The notes beneath the pieces are model-generated. The model was not told the origin of the DNA. It was given only the letters and a program-made list of their open reading frames with translations, and made no database searches. The translations under genes were made by a program, and so were the position numbers. From assembly GCA_947044365.1 (NCBI GenBank), contig OX345637.1, positions 3,056,001-3,120,000 on the forward strand: DNA of 64,000 nt, in the 5' to 3' direction. Below are positions 55,888-64,000 of the stretch, one piece after another; positions within the stretch are counted from its first letter, which is position 1, and every line of letters starts with the position of its first letter. The DNA is from Petrosia ficiformis (taxonomy: Eukaryota > Porifera > Demospongiae > Haplosclerida > Petrosiidae).

Positions 55888-56584
55888 CATCATCGCAAGG
55901 ATCACAAGTTGACAAATCACTAAATTCTCTCTTCTTTCCTGCCATTATAAGTGTCAAAGTCAAATAATTATACCATTGTGTGACTAAAACCACACCTTTC
56001 TGGAATTAATTGACTACAGCTTAGTGTGAGCGAGGCAGTCCTGCGCATACGTATTCCTAGTTATTATTATATTAAGAACCAATGCGAGCATGTACATGTA
56101 CAACATATACATCTATATATGTTATACATGTACATATATGTATTGATTTTGATACATGTATCTCTTAGGTATGTCTAATCATGATCCAGAGGTTTGTGTG
56201 CTGGAAATGGGATGATAGCAATAATGAAAGAGGACAGATGAATTTTGATCTGATGAAGTATGTACTGTTAGTAATAATAAGATTTATATGTTCAGATTAT
56301 GTATCTATAACTGGATACTATTCCTTTATTATTATATTGCAAGTTTATAATGTACAGATATATTGATTCATGGTACATGTACAGGGTTCTTACTGAATTT
56401 TGTTGGTAGGGAGAAAGCGTATTTGATTATTATATAATTACCATTTTCAATCCACTACATTAGTTACTATTAGTTAATCCCAATCCCACTTCTGTACGAA
56501 ACCTTGTTACCCTCACTGTGCTTTTACACAAGCTCATAAGTTCATGACTATACATATACTCATTTAGGAAACTTTACAAAGTTC

Positions 56585-57330
56585 CACATTTAATTAGCAA
56601 CCTGTTAGTTTGTTAATACTTTGTAAATGTTCACATTGGTAAAGCCCCCATAATTATACATTTATTTATGCCATACAGGTGTATATACTTGTATCCTCTC
56701 CATCGTTTGTCTATTTACCCATTATCTCAGACTAAATTCACTATTGACAATATTATTATGAGTGCAGTACATGATGGTCAGGTGAGATGTCATGTGACAT
56801 CCTTCCTTTATAACTTCCTCTTTCTTTCTCCTTTCCATACATTACCTCTTCCTCTTCTTCCTCCTCTCTTTTTTTCTTCATGCCTCTTGTCCTCTCATTC
56901 TTCCTCTACCTCTTTCTACTCTCTTTTGTAGAGCACTCTTTTTTTCCTCCTCTTCCTCCTCATATTATTTCTTTATCTTACTCACCTTTTTCTTCTTCCT
57001 CCTTGTTGTCTGTCTCTTTGTCCTTCTACTACTCCTCTTCCTCAATTATTAATTTTCATTCTTCTCTATTTCATTATTGTTTCTCATTCTACATTTTTCA
57101 GCTGATGATCCTCAGAGTTGTGGAGAAGACGGGGGTATTTTAGAAGTTCTTTTCAGGGAAAATGGATCACTAAAAAACAAGTTAGTAGTTAAATATAAAG
57201 AGCAGACTTTTCCCACAAACCAATTATTCGAAACAAACAATTCATGTACTCTTCTCTGTCCTCACTAATTAAACTGTTTCTATGGTATTTATATATTCCA
57301 TAGAAACTTTTAAATACAGTATCTAACATA
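56585..57330 (+). repeat. Segmental duplication copy 2 with exon-like relics
   Basis: Counterpart of 17180-17770. The short exon is 56731-56781 (acceptor ATTATCTCAG; SAVHDGQ; donor GTGAGATG). A ~300 nt pyrimidine-rich tract (56800-57100) follows, then acceptor CATTTTTCAG and an exon from 57102 (LMILRVVEK). Reading through the splice is open. Whether it belongs to a living gene is not known. Confidence 0.5.
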
Positions 57331-57369
57331 TATTTAGAGGTTTCTGTAGTTTTCTATGACATGTAATTG

Positions 57370-58735
57370 TACATTTAATTAATAATTTAATGTATCAATA
57401 CTAATGTACATGTACATATACAGTATGAATTCTAAAATATATGTGTAAATGTATTTATTAGGGCTGATTCTAACACTCTTTAATCTTAAATATAACTACA
57501 TTGTAGACACCACATCACATATCAATGTGATTGTATATACATGTATCAATACTAATGTACATGTACAGTATCAATCTTAATGTACATGTACATGTATCAA
57601 TCCTACTGTACATGTACAGTATCAATCCTAATGTACATGTACATGTATCAATCCTAATGTACATGTACATGTATCAATCCTAATGCACATGTACATGTAT
57701 CAATCCTGATGTACATGTACTGTATCAATACTAATGTACATGTACATATACAGTATGAATTCTAAAATATATGTGTAAATGTATTTATTAGTGCTGCCGC
57801 GATGTATTGATATATCGCCATACAATAAGCTACAATATGATATGATATAAAATTTGCTTATATTGACGCATGTGCTGTTGTGGCATCATGTTTAAAGGTG
57901 TCTACAGGTCTCTAAAACAATAACAAGTTTAATTCTGGAACATGGAAGCAAAAGAGCATTGGTGCTGTTGATATAGTAGGGTGTTCTGATAATTAGAATT
58001 TTTATATTGCAAGAAGAAAATACAATTTATGTGGAATCCCTATATTTATTTAGAATTTTCGGCTTGGATTTTGCGATTTGAATTATGTACAGTACACTGT
58101 AATCACTCACGAGCAAGATGGCAAACATTATAGGTGGCATTTAGCTTCTTACATTTCATGATTTCTTACTTCATTTCAGTTTGTAGTTGTATCTAGTTGT
58201 GTTTAAAAGTTACAGCAAAATTTAAGTGCAGAAGATAAAAGAGGACATAACCATAGCTTGCAGTCATATGTGATTATTATTAATATCAAAGAATATTTAA
58301 TTATAATTATAATTATCGTGATATGCGATATATTGCGATATAAACAGCCACAATATGCAATATAACATTTACTATATCATGCAAGCACTAATGTAATGTA
58401 CATGTATTTGTACACATATCAATCATATTGTACATGTACATCTACTAATGTACAGTATCAATTGTATTGTAGTATCAATCATAATGTACATTATGTATAC
58501 ATGTATGTACATGTACATGTACATGTATTAATCCTAATATTCATGTACAGTATCAATCCTATTTGTATTTGTAATGTATCAATCACAATGTACATGTACA
58601 GTATGTACATGTTGTATATATGTATGTACCTGTATCAATCCTAATATACATGTCAGTGTAATGTACATGCACGTTATGTACATGTACATGTATCAATCAT
58701 AATATACATGTACATGTATCAATCCTACTGTAGAT
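57370..58735 (+). repeat. TATCAATCCTAATGTACATG minisatellite, third array, with inserted hAT-like element
   Basis: The same ~25 bp unit as at 18.6-20.1 kb. A 75-bp block with AGTATGAATTCTAAAATATA occurs at 57420 and again at 57748. Between about 57790 and 58392 the array is interrupted by the element listed separately. Confidence 0.8.
57790..58392. mobile_element. hAT-like non-autonomous element (~600 bp)
   Basis: The left end TAGTGCTGCCGCGATGTATT and the right end, reversed, TAGTGCTTGCATGATATAGT share TAGTGCT. Subterminal ATATATCGCCATA and TATATCGCAATATATCGC are related inverted blocks. Ends of this type (TAGTGCTGC...) fit hAT. An exact 8-bp duplication is not visible. Confidence 0.55.
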
Positions 58736-58799
58736 GAAAATTCATGTGTCTAGCATGTTAGCAATAGGCGTAGACAAATACAAACAAGAAACAAACAAG

Positions 58800-58995
58800 T
58801 TTTAAACACTAGAGCAGCCACTATGGGTTAGAAAAATAATTATCTATAATGGCTTAGAAAAATAATTATCAGCCACCGCCATGGCTTAGGAAATAAGCAG
58901 CCACAATGGCTTAGAAAATAAGCAGCCACAATGGCTTAGAAAATAAGCAGCCACGATGGCTTAGAAAATGAACAGCCACATTGGTTAGACAAATA
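58800..58995 (+). repeat. GCAGCCACAATGGCTTAGAAAATAA tandem repeat, array
   Basis: Seven copies of a ~25-27 bp unit (CAGCCACAATGGCTTAGAAA), the cleanest of the three loci. Confidence 0.8.
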
Positions 58996-59515
58996 AGAAA
59001 CAAGTGTATATAGAGAAAAAAACATCCCTATATTTGCTTTGTGATTAAGCATTGCTGATGGCACTAGTGTCTCTACCTTTCTGTGTACTCCTGGGGCCTG
59101 AAGACGTAAGTGTAAGCCTAATTGCAGTCTAAATACACAGATGTCTGATGAACTGACTGAGATACTCCTTCAAGGTTCTAAATGATGACTTCCTCGTGTC
59201 TGAAACTCAACAACTTATCATACTTACTTGTTAAAGATTCTTGCATAATATCTATACTGTTTCTCTGCTATATACAACAGTTATTAGCAGTTTTACATCC
59301 ATTCTGAATCTTCCTGGCTGGTCTGTAGCTCAAACGCGCGTTCTTTTACGCGCCACGCCCATTAATTGACCGAGCCCCCCGGGAATGACGCAACTTCCTT
59401 AACTACGTATACAACGCATAGTCGCGCAAGTGACACAAGAATATATATATATATATATATATATACATTAAACCCCGTGGAAAGCAATTATAGGGATGGC
59501 CCTACGGGCCATAAA
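58990..59515 (+). repeat. Dispersed repeat family B, full copy
   Basis: About 520 bp matching 37603-38120 in reverse. Starts ACAAGTGTATATAGAGAAAA and ends AAAGCAATTATAGGGATGGC. It has a GC-richer core (CGCCACGCCCATTAATTGAC, CCCCGGGAATGACGCAACTT) and an (AT)n run at 59441-59465. Confidence 0.75.
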
Positions 59516-59524
59516 AATGGAACA

Positions 59525-59945
59525 CTGAATCTCCAGTCTTGAGAACCAAACCGGGAATGGTGGGTTAAAGATCTTTGATGGCCAGCCAACCCTCCCCACT
59601 CATATATAATAACAATAATAATAATAATAGTATATTTATATAACAAGTACATAACATAATGCAACTCACCAACCATGAAGAGAAGTATAGAGCTGCTGTA
59701 AACTTAAGTTGGTCACATGTGCAAGGTTTGAGATGAGTGAGGCACACCAAGTACCTGCTCTTATAAAAGCAGCTGGCAATCATTGACTACCCATGCAAAA
59801 GAAGTGCTGATTAGTACTGATTATAATTTAGAACAAGCACTGATAAGTATTATTCAATGTCTAGCATGGCTAATAGTCACATTTCTTGTTAAGTTCAGCC
59901 TAACACTAACCGGCAGGCAAATACCTTCCTTTATATAATACATGT
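59525..59945. repeat. Partner of the inverted 53.8-54.2 kb copy
   Basis: Reverse complement of 53860-54200. Includes an (AAT)n run at 59610-59630. A minus-strand ORF here is not conserved in the other copy. Confidence 0.65.
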
Positions 59946-61095
59946 ACATGTACATGTATTATTCCTAATCTACATGTACATGTATCAATCCTAATGTACA
60001 TGTATATTTATCATTTCTATTGTGTACATAAACCAAATACACATTTAGGACTGATAAATTACAAACACACTGTATCAATGGACTCAATGTACAGGGATTA
60101 GCCATTACATTTTACCTATGTATAATAATTATGTATAATAATTATAATAATAACTATTATGGAGTTTGTTAGCAGAACTGAGTTATAATATTGATAATAT
60201 GATTAGTGCAATAATTTTTTACAACCTTGATAACAATTTTGCCATATTCAAATTGTTCATTATATGACATGTTCATCACACATACACATTATAATTAATG
60301 AATGATGAAATACTTTTATCAAAGCAGCTTTTAGGTTTAAACTCACTACAGCATTTCATAATAGCTACTTATACATGTACTCATGGACAATGCCTGTTTT
60401 TTATTCATTCCAGTTTTCCATGCATCTGGCTTTTAATTATTGGAACTAAGTAAGCTTGTGGATTTATCATCTCAGATTGCTTCTAGCTTGATGGTATAGC
60501 AATCGAAAGTTTGATTAGGACCACACCCATTTTATTAATTATAATACAATAAATAATACATTTTGTCATCTGCTATTGACTGATATAAGAAATAGTAGGA
60601 AAAGTTATTACATATATAATATATATGTGTTGTGTGTATAATAGAACACGTTGTGATAATAACTATCATTAGCATGATGTTTTTGGCCAATATCTATCAT
60701 ATGATGTTACCATAGCAACCATATATTTGACAACCACATACTGTAACCACATGAGTAACTATCTATTATAAAAGTATATATTAATTGATAATAGTATAAT
60801 ATTACTTTGTAGCTAGGAAGCTACTTTAAAGACTAGAAATAAAATATTATTATAATAATTATAGTGATAATATAATATACATGAGTTTATAGTACTAAGA
60901 ATCTAACATCAGGAGTATCGACATTACTACATGTATGTTCCATAAGGAGCACAGTTGATAACATATGTGGGGCTATATTTTCCTGATACTAATAACAGCA
61001 CTGGAAAACAAAACACATTTTTCGAGTTTAGTGAGTGAGCAATGGAGCACCAAAGAATTCATTTTCCAGTGCAGTTAATAATATCCTGAGGCATA
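59946..61095. other. Duplicated intergenic DNA, no gene
   Basis: A short TACATGTAC minisatellite lies at 59936-60010. 60060-60370 and 60905-61070 match 20200-20490 and 20700-20830. Nothing coding. Confidence 0.5.
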
Positions 61096-61099
61096 ATCC

Positions 61100-62022
61100 T
61101 GTAGTATACAGTGTACTAGGAGTATGTCCCTAGTATATACAGTCAGTAGTATATATGTCTATACTGAGAGCATGTCCCTAGTAGATACAGACTCATACAG
61201 GCAGTAGTAAGTGTATACTAGGGGTATGTCTCTAGTATATACAGTCAGTAGTAAGTGTATACTAGGAGTATGTCCCTAGTACATTGTATATACAGTCAGT
61301 AGTAAGTGTATACTAGGAGTATGTCCCTAGTATATACAGTCAGTAGTAAGTGTATACTAGGAGTATGTCCCTAGTATATAGTGTCAGTAATAAGTGTATA
61401 CTAGGAGTATGTACCAAGTATATAGTGTCAGTAGTAAGTGTATACTAGGAGTATGTCCCTAATATATACAGTCAGTAGTAAGTGTATACTAGGAGTATGT
61501 ACCTAGTATATACAGTCAGTAGTAAGTGTATACTAGGAGTATGTCCCTAGTATATAGTGTCAGTAGTAAGTGTATACTAGGAGTATGTCCCTAGTATATA
61601 CAGTCAGTAGTAAGTGTATACTATGAGTATGTCCCTAGTATATACAGTCAGTAGTAAGTGTATACTAGGAGTATGTCCCTAGTATATACAGTCAGTAGTA
61701 AGTGTATACTAGGAGTATGTACCTAGTATATAGTGTCAGTAGTAAGTGTATACTAGGAGTATGTCCCTAGTATATACAGTCAGTTGTAAGTGTATACTAA
61801 GAGTATGTCCCTAGTATATACAGTCAGTAGTAAGTGTATACTAGGAGTATGTACCTAGTATATAGTGTCAGTAGTAAGTGTATACTAGGAGTATGTCCCT
61901 AGTATATACAGTCAGTAGTAAGAGTATAATAGGAGTATGTACCTAGTATATACAGTCAGTAGTAAGTGTATACTAGGAGTATGTCCCTAGTATATAGAGT
62001 CAGTAGTATGATATATACATGT
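61100..62022 (+). repeat. 44-bp hairpin minisatellite, ~21 copies
   Basis: Unit GTGTATACTAGGAGTATGTC / CCTAGTATATACAGTCAGTA / GTAA. Most copies are identical or differ by one or two bases (for example ATACAG against TAGTGT after CCTAGTAT). Each unit has a TATACTAGG stem pairing with CCTAGTATA around a GAGTATGTC-type loop. Confidence 0.92.
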
Positions 62023-62661
62023 ACTTCTAGATAGTGGTAGGGACCTATTATCAGACACTATGCTAGTCCATTGCTTCATTATTGAGTTGCAGCATAATCT
62101 ATTATCATTATGACATTAAACCCTACACTATGAAATTCATAATTTTATTCATCACGTGTATGAAAGCAAATATCGTACTTCCTGAAAATAATGCCTATAA
62201 TGTGTTTATCTCACTACCAGCATTCTTGATGTGGTCTTGTATTTATTCTTTTAATCATTATTTTTATGAAATTGACTTTTTCCTAGATGCTTCAACTGCT
62301 TGAATACTACATCATGATTTGTGCTTCTCTTGAAACTTCTCCACATTTAACTGCGACACATCAATCTAACACTTTACAACTAAATAGAAAGCATGATAAC
62401 ACACTGGCAAATGTAGATATATGTTTCTGAACACACCCCAGAACACACCCAAATGGGTGTTTATTCAACATAGGCATTTATTTCCACTGGCTACTGCAGG
62501 CATTTAATCAAAGCCAGCATTTAATTATAATAGGCATTTAATTCATGAAATACAGTATTTGATTCAAATTTTATTTGAATTTCACATACATGTACACAAA
62601 AAAGAATAATTATAATTATGAAATGGTAATGGTAAAAGATTCCTTTTGTTGCTATAGATAT
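62023..62661. other. AT-rich DNA with a GGCATTTAATT-type repeat
   Basis: At 62470-62560 the motif GGCATTTAATTA or GGCATTTATTT recurs about four times. No gene; the ORF at 62082-62303 is AT-rich and without a domain. Confidence 0.45.
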
Positions 62662-63156
62662 TACCGTATTTCCTTGTATAAACGCCTCTCCCAGAAAAAA
62701 GCCTAGCCTCGTATAAACGCCTGGCCATTGTCATTAAATTCAAAATAAACGCCTAGCCTGAATTAAACGCCTAGGCGTGGCATGATATATCACGTGATGT
62801 GAACGATTACACCTCGACGGTCCACGAGGTCATACTTAGTTAACCTGGGTGAAGCGTGAATGATCGAGCTATTGGTTGTCCTTCTCGCGAATGATCGAGC
62901 TATTGGTTCGACAGACAAAGCTTCGCCAATATATGGACTCCAAACATACTTGTAAACGTTGTGACCAGTCATAACATTGCTTTTCTCGAAAATTGTTTTC
63001 GTCGCTGTCACCTCCATTCTCCAACGAGACTGTTACGTTGGGTGGACACTGAAGCATGTGAGGTATCATCAAATAAACTCCTGCCTCGAATAAACGCCCA
63101 GAGATGTACTCGAGTTAAGAAATAAACGCCCGGCGTTTATACGAGGAAATACGGTA
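62662..63156. mobile_element. 495-bp MITE with TACCGTATTTCCTTGTATAA ends
   Basis: Terminal repeats of 27 bp, TACCGTATTTCCTYGTATAA then ACGCC, match almost perfectly and are bounded by TA, fitting a Tc1/mariner-type target. Beside each end the motif ATAAACGCC recurs (at least seven times in all). The centre (62790-63060) is GC-richer and contains the direct duplication GAATGATCGAGCTATTGGTT. No transposase. Confidence 0.88.
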
Positions 63157-64000
63157 ACCTGATATAATAAGATTCCTGTCACCAGAATTAACACCACATG
63201 TACAGTATATAATAAGTACATAATAGTGTTTATTGAAGAGTCTGACAAGGAATTCCCATAATAGTTGTAGTTGTAATATTATAATAGTTAGTGTGAAGAT
63301 CAATGATTATGTGTACATGAAATTGAACTAATACTGGTACATGTACAATATATATACCTGTAAATACATGTACATGTGTATATCTTATGACTACTTCTAA
63401 ATGTACATGTATTTATAATAATGAAGAGAAGATACATTCCTGTGTACATGTGTGTATAGTGATATAGCTTACATTGAGATAATGAAATAAAAATTTAATT
63501 ACTATTTTTTATATTATATACATGTACATGTATGTGCAGTGGAGATGCACTAAAGCATTGTTAATATGAAAGTCTGCTTAAAATGAATACCTACATCTAG
63601 TCCCTTGTAGGGCTTCTTATGAATAATTTTTTTAGCACGAACGTTGATAAAACTAATTCCACTTCTCAAGTTCTTCAAATTAATTCCCTGAATATATAGT
63701 TCATATGGAGTTGTTATAATTAGGTTTGCTCCTCCCTCATTCGTACGCATATTCATTCAATATTAATGTAAATTCCTCTACAATATGTTTAGTTATTCCC
63801 AAAGTTAGGTTAATTGTTAATTATGTACTCCTATTGACCACTCCAGAATCCTCCAGACACAAGTGGAATCCACCAAACGACTCATCGAGAAGACATTGAT
63901 TTGATGTAAAGCTGTTCAAATTGGTGAGGGTATACTGTATATATCTATCTATCCTTATAAACCTGTATTTATTTATATCCCTTTATCTAAGCATGTATTT
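63157..64000. other. Right-edge AT-rich DNA with an unassigned ORF
   Basis: 63160-63300 matches 22815-22920. A minus-strand ORF at 63550-63756 (68 codons; contains GGANLIITTPYELYIQGINL and KKIIHKKPYKGLDVGIHF) has more protein-like composition than most here, but no domain or splice partner was recognised. The rest shows TACATGTAC motifs only. Confidence 0.4.

Noticed and set aside
61100..62022. Possible CRISPR-like array
   Set aside because: The units are directly adjacent with no variable spacers, in eukaryote-type DNA; it is a minisatellite.
1..64000. tRNA, rRNA or snRNA genes
   Set aside because: Scanned by eye for tRNA-like arms and GC-rich stems; none convincing. A dedicated covariance-model search was not possible.

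Overview
The window looks like AT-rich nuclear DNA from an early-branching animal, most probably a demosponge such as Amphimedon. That assignment is inferred from gene content and was not confirmed by a search. The supporting features are a Death-NACHT (NLR-type) gene, a spliced Kelch/ZU5/UPA-like/Death gene with introns as short as 49 bp, a decayed ankyrin/kinase-type locus, and a very high load of MITEs, fold-back elements and ACATGTAC-rich minisatellites. No bacterial gene organisation, tRNA, rRNA or CRISPR array was seen.

Layout. (a) 1-1806, minus strand: the 5' part of a Death-NACHT gene that runs off the left edge. It is broken by a frame change at the P-loop and by an in-frame TGA. (b) 2.0-11.1 kb: no host gene; a hairpin MITE and a ~6.6 kb fold-back element whose arms carry opposing ~170-180 bp tandem arrays. 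(c) 12.0-16.8 kb: relics, namely a minus-strand CACTA/EnSpm-like transposase, an unassigned exon, a coiled-coil plus kinase pseudogene and an ankyrin remnant. (d) 17-29.4 kb: repeat desert with minisatellites, TACA and GGAT microsatellites, MITEs, and a Tc1/mariner fragment that has lost a catalytic Asp. (e) 30090-35371: a complete, young Ty3/gypsy LTR retrotransposon. Its LTRs are 297 bp with one difference and a 4-bp TATC target duplication, but pol is broken by three frame changes. (f) 35865-49521, plus strand: the main gene. I modelled 22 exons whose phases all agree, coding about 1165 residues: six Kelch motifs, a coiled coil, a ZU5-like domain, a UPA-like region and a C-terminal Death domain. 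One Kelch exon has an in-frame TAA. (g) 49.7-51.3 kb: an old gypsy-like relic on the minus strand with a MITE inside gag. (h) 51.6-64 kb: a second repeat desert. Much of it is a diverged copy of 17.2-22.9 kb, with part of it also present in inverted orientation at 53.8-54.6 kb. It includes a hAT-type MITE with a perfect 8-bp target duplication and a 44-bp hairpin minisatellite.

How the parts fit. The two host genes both encode Death-fold adaptors of the kind used in innate immune and apoptotic signalling (NACHT sensor; Kelch-ZU5-UPA-Death scaffold). Ankyrin and kinase remnants lie nearby. I read the locus as a rapidly duplicating and decaying immune-type gene neighbourhood heavily invaded by transposons; that reading is inference. 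Exon coordinates were derived by hand from GT/AG sites and reading phase, so a few could be off by a small amount.
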